Shown here: positions 7,977 through 15,705 of the stretch, piece by piece | Numbering within the stretch: the stretch's first letter is position 1 | Layout of the letters: the number at the start of each line of letters is the position of its first letter | DNA from: Chloroflexota bacterium | Lineage (GTDB): Bacteria > Chloroflexota > Anaerolineae > Anaerolineales > Villigracilaceae | Reading direction: 5' to 3' | Length of the DNA: 45,511 bases | Assembly (NCBI GenBank): GCA_016208355.1 | Contig: JACQYE010000062.1 | Location: 1-45,511 of the forward strand | Notes under the pieces: generated by a model | Seen by the model: only the letters and a program-made list of their open reading frames with translations | Databases searched by the model: none | What the model was told of the DNA's origin: nothing | Made by a program: the position numbers and the translations under genes

Positions 7977-9440
7977 ATGGACCAGACCTTAGAACAAATA
8001 ATGGAACAATATCCCGATCTGGCAAAATTCGAGCAGGGTATCGCCAAGCTGGTCGACTCAGGATACTTCCAAAAAGGCCCGGAAATCCTCGTCAACCGGA
8101 CCCCCGGCCGGCTGGACCTGATGGGTGGGAACGATGACTACACCGGAGGCTTGGTCTTCGAGACCACCATCCGGGAGGCCACCTGGGTGGCCCTCCAGCC
8201 GCATTCCAACCCGGTCGTGAAATTCTACAACCCGGCGGTCAAATCCATCGGCTGGAAAGAGCAGATCGAATTTTCACTGGATGACCTAATGGAAAATGGA
8301 CAGGTCAAACCCTTGGAAATCGTGCGCGAGTGGATTAACCGCGATCCCAAGAATTCCTGGTGCGCCTACATCCTAGGCGACTTATATTTCCTGCTCAAGA
8401 AATTCCCTCAGAAAATAACCCGCGGCTTTTCCATGTATCTGGAATCGGATGTGCCGCTGGGCAAGGGCGTCAGTTCTTCCGCCGCCTTGGAAGTTGCTCC
8501 GATGAAAGCTATGGCGGAAATGTATGGCATCCAGGTCCAGGGTGTGGAACTGGCCGAGTGGACCCAGTGGGTTGAGATCGCCCTGACCCAGTCCGCCTGC
8601 GGAATCATGGACCAGTTGGCTGTTGTCATGGGCGATGAAGGCTATTTCGTACCTATGCTCTGCCAGCCCTGCCAACCCTGGCCGCTGGTCAAGTTACCTG
8701 AAAACCTGCGCATCTGGGGCATCGACTCGGGCATGCGCCACTCGGTGGCCGGCATAGAGTATGAATCTGCCCGGGCTGCCACCTTTATGGGCTACCGCTT
8801 CTTGTGTGATTGGGAAAAGCTGGATCCGATCTTGGATGAAAGCGGTGCCCTGCCCCGCTGGGTGGAATCCAAATGGAATGGATACCTGTCGAACCTCACT
8901 CCCTCCCAATTTCGCGCCAACTACGAAGCCAAGCTGCCCGAAAAAATGTCCGGGATGGAATTCAACAAATTGTATGCCACGCACCTCGACCCATTCACAC
9001 CAGTCCGGCCAGAAGTGGGTTACCCGGTCCGCGCCGCCACGCGTTACGCAGTCGAGGAAAACTGGCGGGTGCAAAGTTTTTTCAGCCTGATCTCTCGTCC
9101 GGCAGAGATGTTTGATAGGCGTATGGGCGCACTCCTTGGTGAGCTAATGTACCTGGCGCACCTGGGTTACAGTGAGTGTGGACTCGGTTCCGAGGCTACA
9201 GATAAAATCGTCGAACTCGTGCGGGAAGAGGCTGCCAACGATTTGCTTGGAGCAAAGATCACAGGGGGCGGGGCAGGAGGAACGGTGGCCATTCTAGGCT
9301 GGAATAGCTTCCTTGCCGAGGAGGCCTTTCAGCGCGTACTGAAAAAATATGCTGCCTGGAGCAAAAGTGAACCGTATGTATTTTCCGGATCATCAGCAGG
9401 CTGCGACAAATTCGGCGTTGTGCGGATCAAGTATTCCTGA
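7977..9440 (+). CDS. GHMP-family sugar kinase, resembling the L-arabinokinase/galactokinase group
   Basis: Predicted to phosphorylate a sugar at C1 with ATP. The substrate loop PGRLDLMGGNDDYTGG (about residues 43-57) replaces the galactokinase signature GR.N.IGEH.DY. It resembles, from memory, the kinase domain of plant L-arabinokinase (PGRLDVMGG..DYSGS). The phosphate loop PLGKGVSSSAALE and the third motif KITGGGAGGTVAI are both present. At 487 residues it is longer than galactokinases (about 380-400), with an insert in the middle. A CAGGAG ribosome site precedes the ATG. The gene diverges from the ABC operon under a possible shared operator. The specific sugar is not certain. Confidence 0.85.
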   Translation: MDQTLEQIMEQYPDLAKFEQGIAKLVDSGYFQKGPEILVNRTPGRLDLMGGNDDYTGGLVFETTIREATWVALQPHSNPVVKFYNPAVKSIGWKEQIEFSLDDLMENGQVKPLEIVREWINRDPKNSWCAYILGDLYFLLKKFPQKITRGFSMYLESDVPLGKGVSSSAALEVAPMKAMAEMYGIQVQGVELAEWTQWVEIALTQSACGIMDQLAVVMGDEGYFVPMLCQPCQPWPLVKLPENLRIWGIDSGMRHSVAGIEYESARAATFMGYRFLCDWEKLDPILDESGALPRWVESKWNGYLSNLTPSQFRANYEAKLPEKMSGMEFNKLYATHLDPFTPVRPEVGYPVRAATRYAVEENWRVQSFFSLISRPAEMFDRRMGALLGELMYLAHLGYSECGLGSEATDKIVELVREEAANDLLGAKITGGGAGGTVAILGWNSFLAEEAFQRVLKKYAAWSKSEPYVFSGSSAGCDKFGVVRIKYS

Positions 9441-9542
9441 CATTTGTCTTCTCACCTTATCGGTGTTCATCGTCTGATGTGAAAAATGATCAAACCCGGG
9501 GAATCCATCTGAACAGCAATGAATTTCTAACAGGATTCTTGT

Positions 9543-9571
9543 TTGACCGAATTCAACCCCTCGGTTATAAT
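9543..9571 (+). promoter_or_regulatory. Promoter of the rpmH-rnpA-yidD-yidC-jag operon
   Basis: TTGACC (9543-9548), a 17-base spacer and TATAAT (9566-9571), giving a leader of about 70 bases before rpmH. The rest of the 207-base gap (9441-9647) holds no recognised DnaA-box cluster or other element. Confidence 0.8.
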
Positions 9572-9647
9572 TGCCGCTCGTCTCTGGAAACCCCCGGCGG
9601 GCTGCCGCCGTTTGGCGTTTGAAATCTTGTTATCATAAGGAATAAGC

Positions 9648-9821
9648 ATGGCAACAAAGCGTACGTACCAACCCCGCATCCGCCGCCGTGTGCGCGTGCA
9701 TGGCTTCCGCCAGCGCATGTCCACCGCCGATGGCCGCCAGGTGCTGAAGCGCCGCCGTCTTAAAGGCCGCTACCGCCTGACTGTCCGTTCCAACGCGCAT
9801 GTCAAGCACGTCCGTTGGTAG
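9648..9821 (+). CDS. rpmH: 50S ribosomal protein L34
   Basis: Small basic ribosomal protein of 57 residues. It begins [20 protein letters not shown] and continues RQRMST...[18 protein letters not shown], which is the L34 pattern. A short C-terminal tail of about ten residues ([10 protein letters not shown]) goes beyond the usual 44-46 residue length. AAGG lies ahead of the ATG at 9648. As in most bacteria it is followed by rnpA; the usual upstream neighbour dnaA is replaced by a sugar kinase gene. Confidence 0.96.
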   Translation: MATKRTYQPRIRRRVRVHGFRQRMSTADGRQVLKRRRLKGRYRLTVRSNAHVKHVRW

Positions 9822-9870
9822 GAGAGAACAACGCAGCAGGTAAACCTGACCAGGCATATTCGAGGCACAG

Positions 9871-10221
9871 GTGAAGCGGCGTTTTCGCCTGACCCGGTCA
9901 ACCGATTTCAAGCGGGTGCGGCGTTCCGGCAAGTCCTATGCCCACCCGCTTATCGTGTTGTATGTGCTGAGGTCAGAGCACCCGGTGACGCGTGTGGGCG
10001 TAACAGCAGGGATTGCAGTCGGCAATGCCGTTCGGCGCAACCGGGCCAAGCGGTTGCTGAGGGCGGCGATGAATGCTCTTTTACCGGTGACAGTTCCCGG
10101 GTCCGACCTGATGCTGATCGCCCGTTCCCCCCTGGCCGATTCGAACCTCGAGCAGACCCGCGTCGCCTTATCCAGTCTGCTGCAACGCGCCGGACTCCTT
10201 TCTCTTTCTCATGACGGTTGA
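9871..10221 (+). CDS. rnpA: Ribonuclease P protein component
   Basis: Protein subunit that helps RNase P RNA cleave the 5' leader of pre-tRNAs. The start is [22 protein letters not shown], and the RNR motif appears as [12 protein letters not shown] near residues 53-64. Length 116 is normal. Translation starts at GTG 9871 after a GAGGCA site. The end overlaps yidD by 11 bases. Confidence 0.95.
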   Translation: MKRRFRLTRSTDFKRVRRSGKSYAHPLIVLYVLRSEHPVTRVGVTAGIAVGNAVRRNRAKRLLRAAMNALLPVTVPGSDLMLIARSPLADSNLEQTRVALSSLLQRAGLLSLSHDG

Positions 10222-10501
10222 ATATTTGCCCAGCGAGTATCCCAACGAACCGCGCCTGCGCGACCTGCCGCGCAAGGTGTGGAATTGGCCGCGCCTGGGC
10301 ATGCTGGCGCTCATCCGTTTCTACCAGATGACGATTGCCAAGGGCATGCCGCCCAATACCTGCCGGTACTACCCTTCCTGTTCCCACTATGGCTACCAGG
10401 CGGTGTACAAATTTGGCGTATTGAGGGGTGGGGTCATGGCAATCTGGCGGGTGCTGCGCTGTAACCCGTTTAACCCCGGGGGTTACGACCCCGTTCCTTA
10501 G
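10211..10501 (+). CDS. yidD: Membrane protein insertion efficiency factor YidD
   Basis: Short membrane-associated protein acting with YidC in inner-membrane protein insertion. It contains [32 protein letters not shown] and the later [17 protein letters not shown], both hallmarks including the paired cysteines. At 96 residues it has an N-terminal extension of about 20 residues compared with short forms. It sits in the standard rpmH-rnpA-yidD-yidC order. Confidence 0.96.
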   Translation: MTVEYLPSEYPNEPRLRDLPRKVWNWPRLGMLALIRFYQMTIAKGMPPNTCRYYPSCSHYGYQAVYKFGVLRGGVMAIWRVLRCNPFNPGGYDPVP

Positions 10502-10516
10502 GAGATATTACGCTCC

Positions 10517-11566
10517 ATGAAGACCAAACTTTTGCTTCCGATTGCCGCGCTGCTTGTTGTGAGCCTTTTCCTGGGTGGATGCGCCACTGGCATGACGCCT
10601 TCCTCCTGGAATGGCATGACATCCGACGCGGACTATGCTTACATCTCTGGCGGCCCGTATGTGTACGCCATCAACCTGGAGACCCACGCCGAAGCATGGC
10701 GATTCCAGGTCAAGACGTCTGCCTTTGCCGCCCCGGTGTTAACTGGCGATGGGCAATTGCTCGTTGGCGGCTACAACAATATCCTCTACAGCCTCGACCC
10801 TGCGGATGCCAGCGAAAACTGGCAGTTCGCCCAGGCCCGTGACCGCTGGATCGGTTCCCCGCTCGTGGCGGAGGAGACGATCTACGCTCCCAATGCCGAT
10901 TACAGCCTGTACGCCCTCGACATGGACGGCAACCTGCTCTGGTCGTTCAAAGCTGACCAGTCCATCTGGGGCACGCCGGTGACCGACGGCGAACTGGTCT
11001 ACTTTGGCACGCTTGGGAGCAAGGTGTATGCCCTCGAGGTCGCCACCGGCGAACTGGCCTGGGAAGTGGAAATGGATGGAGCGGTGCTCGGTTCGCCCGT
11101 CCTGCAAGATGGCATGCTTTATTTTGGCCTGTTCAACGGCGCATTGACCGCCCTCGACTCGCGTGACGGCAATCTGCTCTGGCAAGAAGCGCTGGAATCC
11201 TGGGCCTGGTCCGGTCCGCTTCTGGCAGGCGAGACTCTCTACATCGGTGATGGCGCGGGCAACTTGTCTGCCTACAGTCTGCGCGGAGACCTGCTCTGGA
11301 AGCAGGAACTGAACGGCGCAATTGTCGGTCCGCCGGTGCTTGTGGCGGGTGAAATCGTTGTCGGCTCGGATGCGGGCGACATCTACTTTGTTTCCCTGGA
11401 TGGGGAGGATGTTCGCACCGTTTCGGTGGGCGGGCAGGTCTATGGTCCCCTCCAGCCAGCCGGGACGCTCATCCTGGTCAGCCCAACGGAGAGCGAGAGT
11501 GAATCTCTCTTCATCGCGCTGGACGAGAACGGCGCCCAGGCCTGGGACTTCACCCCGGCGAAATAA
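10517..11566 (+). CDS. PQQ-repeat beta-propeller lipoprotein (BamB-like)
   Basis: Predicted exported lipoprotein with lipobox LGGC (C22) followed by repeated blades of the type LYALDMDGNLLWSFKADQSIWGTPVTDGELVYFGT, at least seven times along 349 residues. This is the PQQ-like (YVTN/BamB) propeller. In Gram-negatives BamB helps outer-membrane protein assembly; here it is inserted between yidD and yidC, with 15 bases before and 11 after. A role in folding or handling membrane proteins beside YidC is a guess from position; other propellers simply bind proteins or PQQ. Confidence 0.88.
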   Translation: MKTKLLLPIAALLVVSLFLGGCATGMTPSSWNGMTSDADYAYISGGPYVYAINLETHAEAWRFQVKTSAFAAPVLTGDGQLLVGGYNNILYSLDPADASENWQFAQARDRWIGSPLVAEETIYAPNADYSLYALDMDGNLLWSFKADQSIWGTPVTDGELVYFGTLGSKVYALEVATGELAWEVEMDGAVLGSPVLQDGMLYFGLFNGALTALDSRDGNLLWQEALESWAWSGPLLAGETLYIGDGAGNLSAYSLRGDLLWKQELNGAIVGPPVLVAGEIVVGSDAGDIYFVSLDGEDVRTVSVGGQVYGPLQPAGTLILVSPTESESESLFIALDENGAQAWDFTPAK

Positions 11567-11577
11567 GGAAATCAGCC

Positions 11578-12363
11578 ATGTGGGAAACCATCATTGTTAA
11601 CCCCCTTACCAATATCCTGCTGTTTATTTATCAGCTCGTTGGCAGCCAGTTTGGCATTGCCATCATTATTTTTACCATCCTCATCCGGGTGGTGACCCAT
11701 CCCCTGATGGCCAAGCAGATCAAAGGTTCCCAGGCCATGCAGGAATTACAGAGCAACAAGGAATGGCAGGACATCCAGAAGAAACACAAGGGCGATAAGG
11801 AAAAACTTGCCCAGGAACAAATGCGGCTCTACAAGGAACTGGGCATCAACCCCTTTGCCTCCTGCCTTCCGACCCTGATCCAGATGCCCATCATCTTCGG
11901 CCTATACCAGAGCATTGTGCGCGCCCTGGCGGCCTCGCCAGCCCAACTGCTCATCCTGACCGGCGCGGTCTGGCCGTTTGGCGGGCTGGATCAACTTATC
12001 TCAGTTAACAGTCAATTCCTGTGGATGAATCTGGGCCAGCCGGAGCGCGTCTATATGTTCGGTGTGGGCGTCCCGGTGCTTGCCATCCTGGTGGCGATCA
12101 CCACGTACATCCAATCCAAAGTGACCATGACGCCCTCGGCCTCACCGAACGACCAAGCTGCGTCAATGAACAAAATGATGTCACTGTACATGCCGCTCCT
12201 GCTCGGTTACTTTGCTTACAACTACGCCTCCGGCCTGGCAGTTTACTTTATCGTCAGCAACCTGGCCGGTCTGGTGCAATATGCCTTGCTCGGCAAAGTC
12301 AATTGGAAGGCGCTCCTGCCCGGGAAGAAACCGGCCCAGAAGTCCTTGGCGAGGACAAAATGA
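11578..12363 (+). CDS. yidC: Membrane protein insertase YidC/Oxa1 family
   Basis: Inserts and folds inner-membrane proteins. The 261-residue form lacks the large periplasmic domain of proteobacterial YidC and resembles SpoIIIJ/Oxa1. The first helices include IIIFTILIRVVTHPLMAKQIK with the conserved hydrophilic-groove Arg. A charged cytoplasmic loop follows (ELQSNKEWQDIQKKHKGDKEKL), then LPTLIQMPIIFGLYQSI and two late helices. The C-terminal tail is basic. It overlaps jag by 4 bases. Confidence 0.95.
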   Translation: MWETIIVNPLTNILLFIYQLVGSQFGIAIIIFTILIRVVTHPLMAKQIKGSQAMQELQSNKEWQDIQKKHKGDKEKLAQEQMRLYKELGINPFASCLPTLIQMPIIFGLYQSIVRALAASPAQLLILTGAVWPFGGLDQLISVNSQFLWMNLGQPERVYMFGVGVPVLAILVAITTYIQSKVTMTPSASPNDQAASMNKMMSLYMPLLLGYFAYNYASGLAVYFIVSNLAGLVQYALLGKVNWKALLPGKKPAQKSLARTK

Positions 12364-13067
12364 ACGAGCGCGCCACCCTCGAAAAGATCGCCCCAACAGT
12401 CGAAGAAGCCGTGGCCGAAGGATTGGCGGAACTCGGCCTGACTGAGGACGCGGTTGACGTGGAAGTGTTGGATAACGGCAGCCGCGGCTTGCTCGGTATT
12501 GGCGGGCGGCAAGCGCGCGTTCGCTTGAGCATTAAAGCTGCCCCGGTCGCGGGACCTGAGACCGGCCAGCCCGGTCAGGACGCCCCCTCCTCAGGGGACG
12601 ACGAGACCTTGCGCCTGGCGCGCCAAATTGTCACCGAAATGCTCGAAAAGATGAAGGTCAACGCGTCGGTTGAAGCTCACTACGGCGAACCCGAAGAAGA
12701 AGGCGAACGCCCCATCCTGATGGACATCAGCGGCTCCGACTTGGGCATCCTCATTGGCCGCCATGCCGAGATCCTGAATGCCATGCAATACTTGGTCAAC
12801 CTGATGGTCAGCAAGCAAGTGGAACGCTGGGTGCAGGTGGTGGTTGACGTGGAAGGGTACCGCGCTCGCCGTGAACGCCAATTGCGCCAATTAGCGCGCC
12901 GCATGGCCGACCAAGTGATGAAAACAGGCCGCCGTCAGAGCCTGGAGCCGATGCCTGCCAACGAACGTCGCTTCATTCACTTGGAATTGCGTGACCATCC
13001 CAGCGTCATCACCCAGTCCGTGGGCGAAGAGCCGGGACGAAAGGTAACGATTGTCCCCAAGCAATAA
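12360..13067 (+). CDS. jag: Jag/KhpB-type RNA-binding protein (Jag_N, KH, R3H)
   Basis: RNA-binding protein usually encoded after yidC. The start ATG at 12360 overlaps the yidC stop (ATGA). Residues 1-50 form the Jag_N domain with the GLLGIGG turn, a flexible linker rich in Gly/Pro/Asp follows, then a KH domain around ILIGRHAEILNAMQYLVN and an R3H motif in ERRFIHLEL near the end. Length 235 fits. Last gene of the operon, 27 bases before the terminator. Confidence 0.94.
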   Translation: MNERATLEKIAPTVEEAVAEGLAELGLTEDAVDVEVLDNGSRGLLGIGGRQARVRLSIKAAPVAGPETGQPGQDAPSSGDDETLRLARQIVTEMLEKMKVNASVEAHYGEPEEEGERPILMDISGSDLGILIGRHAEILNAMQYLVNLMVSKQVERWVQVVVDVEGYRARRERQLRQLARRMADQVMKTGRRQSLEPMPANERRFIHLELRDHPSVITQSVGEEPGRKVTIVPKQ

Positions 13068-13094
13068 AGCGTAATGTTCAAGGTATAAGAACAG

Positions 13095-13130
13095 AAGGTC
13101 ATCTCTTCGGCTGGAAGGATGGCCTTTTCT
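13095..13130 (+). terminator. Intrinsic terminator after jag
   Basis: Arms AAGGTCATC (13095-13103) and GATGGCCTT (13118-13126) pair with one G-T, and inside them CTTC/GAAG extends the stem. TTTTCT follows. Confidence 0.8.
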
Positions 13131-13166
13131 ATTACCTTCTTGCTTCTTAGTTCTCACGCCTCAGTG

Positions 13167-13172
13167 TATAAT
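13167..13172 (+). promoter_or_regulatory. -10 box placed for a leaderless PfkB transcript
   Basis: Exact TATAAT ends 6 bases before the ATG at 13179, so the usual transcription start falls on the A of the start codon. The -35 is weak (TTCTTA at 13144-13149). No ribosome site is present. Confidence 0.55.
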
Positions 13173-13178
13173 CTATCC

Positions 13179-14027
13179 ATGTCAGCCCTCGTACCGCTCA
13201 AACCAGTAGACTACGTTGTCATCGGACACCTTACCTGCGACTTGACCCCGCAAGGCTCGCGCCTGGGCGGGACTGCCGCTTATAGCGCGCTGACGGCGCA
13301 GGCGCTCGGCCTGCGCGTGGGCATCGTCACTGCCTTTGGAGGGGAGGTCTCTCTCGAGATGCTGGACGGCATCCAGGTCCGCAACGTGACGACCGGGCGC
13401 AGTACCACCTTCGAGAACGTTTACACTCCATCAGGCCGTATCCAGTATGTGCATCACGTTGCCCCGGACCTGACTCTTGCCCATGTTCCAGAGATTTGGC
13501 AGCGCGCCCCGATATTTCACATCGGGCCAATCGCGCAGGAAGCCAAGACGCTGGTCAAGGATGGGCATGGCGGCTCGATTCTGGGGCTGACCCCTCAGGG
13601 ATGGCTGCGCGCCTGGGATGGCAGTGGGCGAATCCATCCCGTTGCCTGGAAAGAAGCTTCGGTCATGCTTCCCAAAGCCGGAGCGGTCGTGATCTGCGTT
13701 GACGATGTAGGCGGGGACGAGGAACAACTCGAAGCGATGGCTTCGGCCACCCATGTGTTGGCCGTGACGGAAGGCCCTTCCGGGTCAAGGTTGTACTGGA
13801 ACGGCGACTTGCGCCGCTTCCGCGCCCCTGAAAGGGAGGAAGTAGATGCCACCGGCGCGGGCGATATTTTTGCTGCTGCATTCTTCTGGAGACTTTATGC
13901 CACTCGAGACCCCTGGGCGGCGGCGCGCTTTGCCACCCACTTGGCCTCGTTTTCAGTCATGCGGCGTGGGCTGGAGAGCATTCCAACCAAAGAAGAAATC
14001 CAAACCTGTCTCGTGGAGGTTCTGTAG
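13179..14027 (+). CDS. PfkB-family carbohydrate/nucleoside kinase
   Basis: Ribokinase-like kinase of 282 residues. It begins MSALVPLKPVDYVVIGHLTCDL and shows the early Gly-rich GGTAAYSA motif and the C-terminal DATGAGDIFAAAFFW signature with the catalytic Asp. The start at 13179 is taken because the TATAAT ends only 6 bases before it; an upstream in-frame start at 13119 would lie over the jag terminator. The stop shares one base with the parA start, so it opens a co-directional run toward parAB and the signalling genes. Substrate unknown. Confidence 0.88.
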   Translation: MSALVPLKPVDYVVIGHLTCDLTPQGSRLGGTAAYSALTAQALGLRVGIVTAFGGEVSLEMLDGIQVRNVTTGRSTTFENVYTPSGRIQYVHHVAPDLTLAHVPEIWQRAPIFHIGPIAQEAKTLVKDGHGGSILGLTPQGWLRAWDGSGRIHPVAWKEASVMLPKAGAVVICVDDVGGDEEQLEAMASATHVLAVTEGPSGSRLYWNGDLRRFRAPEREEVDATGAGDIFAAAFFWRLYATRDPWAAARFATHLASFSVMRRGLESIPTKEEIQTCLVEVL

Positions 14028-14818
14028 TGGGACGCGTTTACACACTGGTCAATCAGAAGGGTGGGGTGGGGAAAACCACCACTGCCATTAACCTGGGAGC
14101 CTACCTGGCCCAAATGGGCCAGCGCGTCCTGATTGTTGATATTGACCCGCAAGCAAATGCAACTTCATCTCTTGGTGTAGACAAGCACACCGTAAAAGGC
14201 GGCACTTATGAAGCCTTGTTAGGGCAGGTATCGGTCTCGGCAAATATCCTCCACAACCCACGCTTGAACCTGTCAATCTTACCCTCCTCTCCAGCCCTGG
14301 CTGGCGCGGAAGTAGAACTGGTCAATGAGTTGGGGCGCGAGTCCAAACTTAACCACGCGATTGCTCCTCTGGTGGGGCGATACGATTACATGCTCGTAGA
14401 CTGCCCGCCCTCGCTCGGCCTGTTGACGGTAAATGGTTTGATGGCGGCCCAGGATGGGGTGCTGATCCCGGTGCAGTGCGAGTATCTGGCGCTGGAAGGT
14501 CTGGGCGAGTTGACTCGCACCGTGCAACGCGTGCGCTCGGCGCTTTTCCCCACACTGAAAGTGCGCGGCGTGATCTTGACGATGTTCGACAGCCGCACCC
14601 ACCTTTCCGCCGACGTGGTAAGTGAAGTCCGCAAATATTTCAATGGGCAGGTTTTTGAGACGATCATCCCGCGCAGCATCCGCCTGGCGGAAGCGCCATC
14701 GTACGGACTGCCGGTCTCGGCGTATGCTCCCGGCTCGAACGCGGCCAAATCGTACGAATCGCTGGCGCGAGAACTGCTGGAAGGCGACGGCGTCGCCATC
14801 GCGCAAGTAATGGCTTGA
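14027..14818 (+). CDS. parA: Chromosome-partitioning ATPase ParA (Soj)
   Basis: ATP-dependent DNA-binding ATPase that, with ParB and parS, segregates chromosome origins. It has the deviant Walker A QKGGVGKTTTAINLG near residues 10-24, A' motif DIDPQANATSSLG and Walker B YMLVDCPPSLG. At 263 residues with no N-terminal HTH it is the chromosomal Soj type. GTG start at 14027 with GGAGG 7 bases upstream, overlapping the pfkB stop by one base. parB follows after 22 bases. Confidence 0.95.
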   Translation: MGRVYTLVNQKGGVGKTTTAINLGAYLAQMGQRVLIVDIDPQANATSSLGVDKHTVKGGTYEALLGQVSVSANILHNPRLNLSILPSSPALAGAEVELVNELGRESKLNHAIAPLVGRYDYMLVDCPPSLGLLTVNGLMAAQDGVLIPVQCEYLALEGLGELTRTVQRVRSALFPTLKVRGVILTMFDSRTHLSADVVSEVRKYFNGQVFETIIPRSIRLAEAPSYGLPVSAYAPGSNAAKSYESLARELLEGDGVAIAQVMA

Positions 14819-14840
14819 TTTAGGTATCCAGGAGAATCTT

Positions 14841-15695
14841 ATGGCCCAAAAATCTGGTCTCGGACGCGGCCTTGGGGCGCTCCTCCCCGGTGGGGAAGCT
14901 GCCCCGGCAGAAAATGGCGTGACAATGGTTTCGGTGGACCTTGTCTCCCCAAACCCACGCCAGCCGCGCAGCGCAATGCGCCCGGAGGAATTGCAGGAAC
15001 TGACCGAATCGGTGCGCGAGCACGGGGTGCTCCAGCCGTTGATTGTCACTCCCAGTGATTCCTCCGGTTATTATGTGCTGATTGCCGGGGAACGCCGCCT
15101 GCACGCCGCCCGGCTGGCGGGTCTCACGGCAGTGCCGGTGATTGTCCGGCAGGCAACCGACCAGCAGAGGCTGGAACTGGCTATTATCGAGAACGTCCAG
15201 CGGTCCGACCTCTCGGCACTGGAAGAGGCCGAAGCCTACCGGCAACTTGCCGAGGATTTTGGCTTGTCTCACGAAGCGATTGCAGGCCGCGTGGGCAAGA
15301 GCCGCGTGGCAGTGACGAATACGCTCAGGCTGATGAAACTCCCTGATTCGGTCAAAAATGCCCTTATCGAAGGGCGCATAACTGAAGGGCACGCGCGTGC
15401 CCTGCTGGCGCTGCCCACTCCGGAAGCCCAGACGGCCGCCTTGCGCACGGTTGTCTCCCAGGAACTCAATGTCCGCCAGACGGAGGAATTGGTGCGCAGG
15501 CTTTCTGGCGAAAAACCGCCTGTCAGGCCCAGGCCGACCACCTCGCCGGAAATTTCCTCTCTGGAAGAACGCCTGCGCGCCAGCCTGGGCACGAAGGTTA
15601 GCCTGCGCGCCAGCCGGAAAGGGGGAACGATGACGATTCACTACTACTCCAACGAGGAACTCGAAGCCTTGCTGGCGCGCTTATTGAATGACTGA
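14841..15695 (+). CDS. parB: Chromosome-partitioning protein ParB (Spo0J)
   Basis: CTP-dependent DNA clamp that loads at parS sites. It begins MAQKSGLGRGLGALLP, the segment that stimulates ParA. ParB/Srx motifs are LVSPNPRQPR, HGVLQPLIV and the CTP-binding GERRLHAARLAG box. The HTH lies near LSHEAIAGRVGKSRVAVTNTLRL, and a short dimerisation tail ends the protein. The 284-residue length is normal. I saw no clear parS copy in the window by eye. Confidence 0.95.
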   Translation: MAQKSGLGRGLGALLPGGEAAPAENGVTMVSVDLVSPNPRQPRSAMRPEELQELTESVREHGVLQPLIVTPSDSSGYYVLIAGERRLHAARLAGLTAVPVIVRQATDQQRLELAIIENVQRSDLSALEEAEAYRQLAEDFGLSHEAIAGRVGKSRVAVTNTLRLMKLPDSVKNALIEGRITEGHARALLALPTPEAQTAALRTVVSQELNVRQTEELVRRLSGEKPPVRPRPTTSPEISSLEERLRASLGTKVSLRASRKGGTMTIHYYSNEELEALLARLLND

Positions 15696-15705
15696 CAGAG
15701 GTCGC

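Noticed and set aside
9441-9647. Replication origin next to rpmH
   Set aside because: No cluster of TTATNCACA DnaA boxes was seen and dnaA is absent; only a promoter is supported.
14279-15641. Two long antisense open frames (14279-15049 and 14820-15641) over parA/parB
   Set aside because: They mirror GC-rich codon structure of parA and parB on the other strand and show no family motif.
13179-15695. parS site near parAB
   Set aside because: No copy resembling the TGTTTCACGTGAAACA consensus was seen by eye; a pattern search would settle it.
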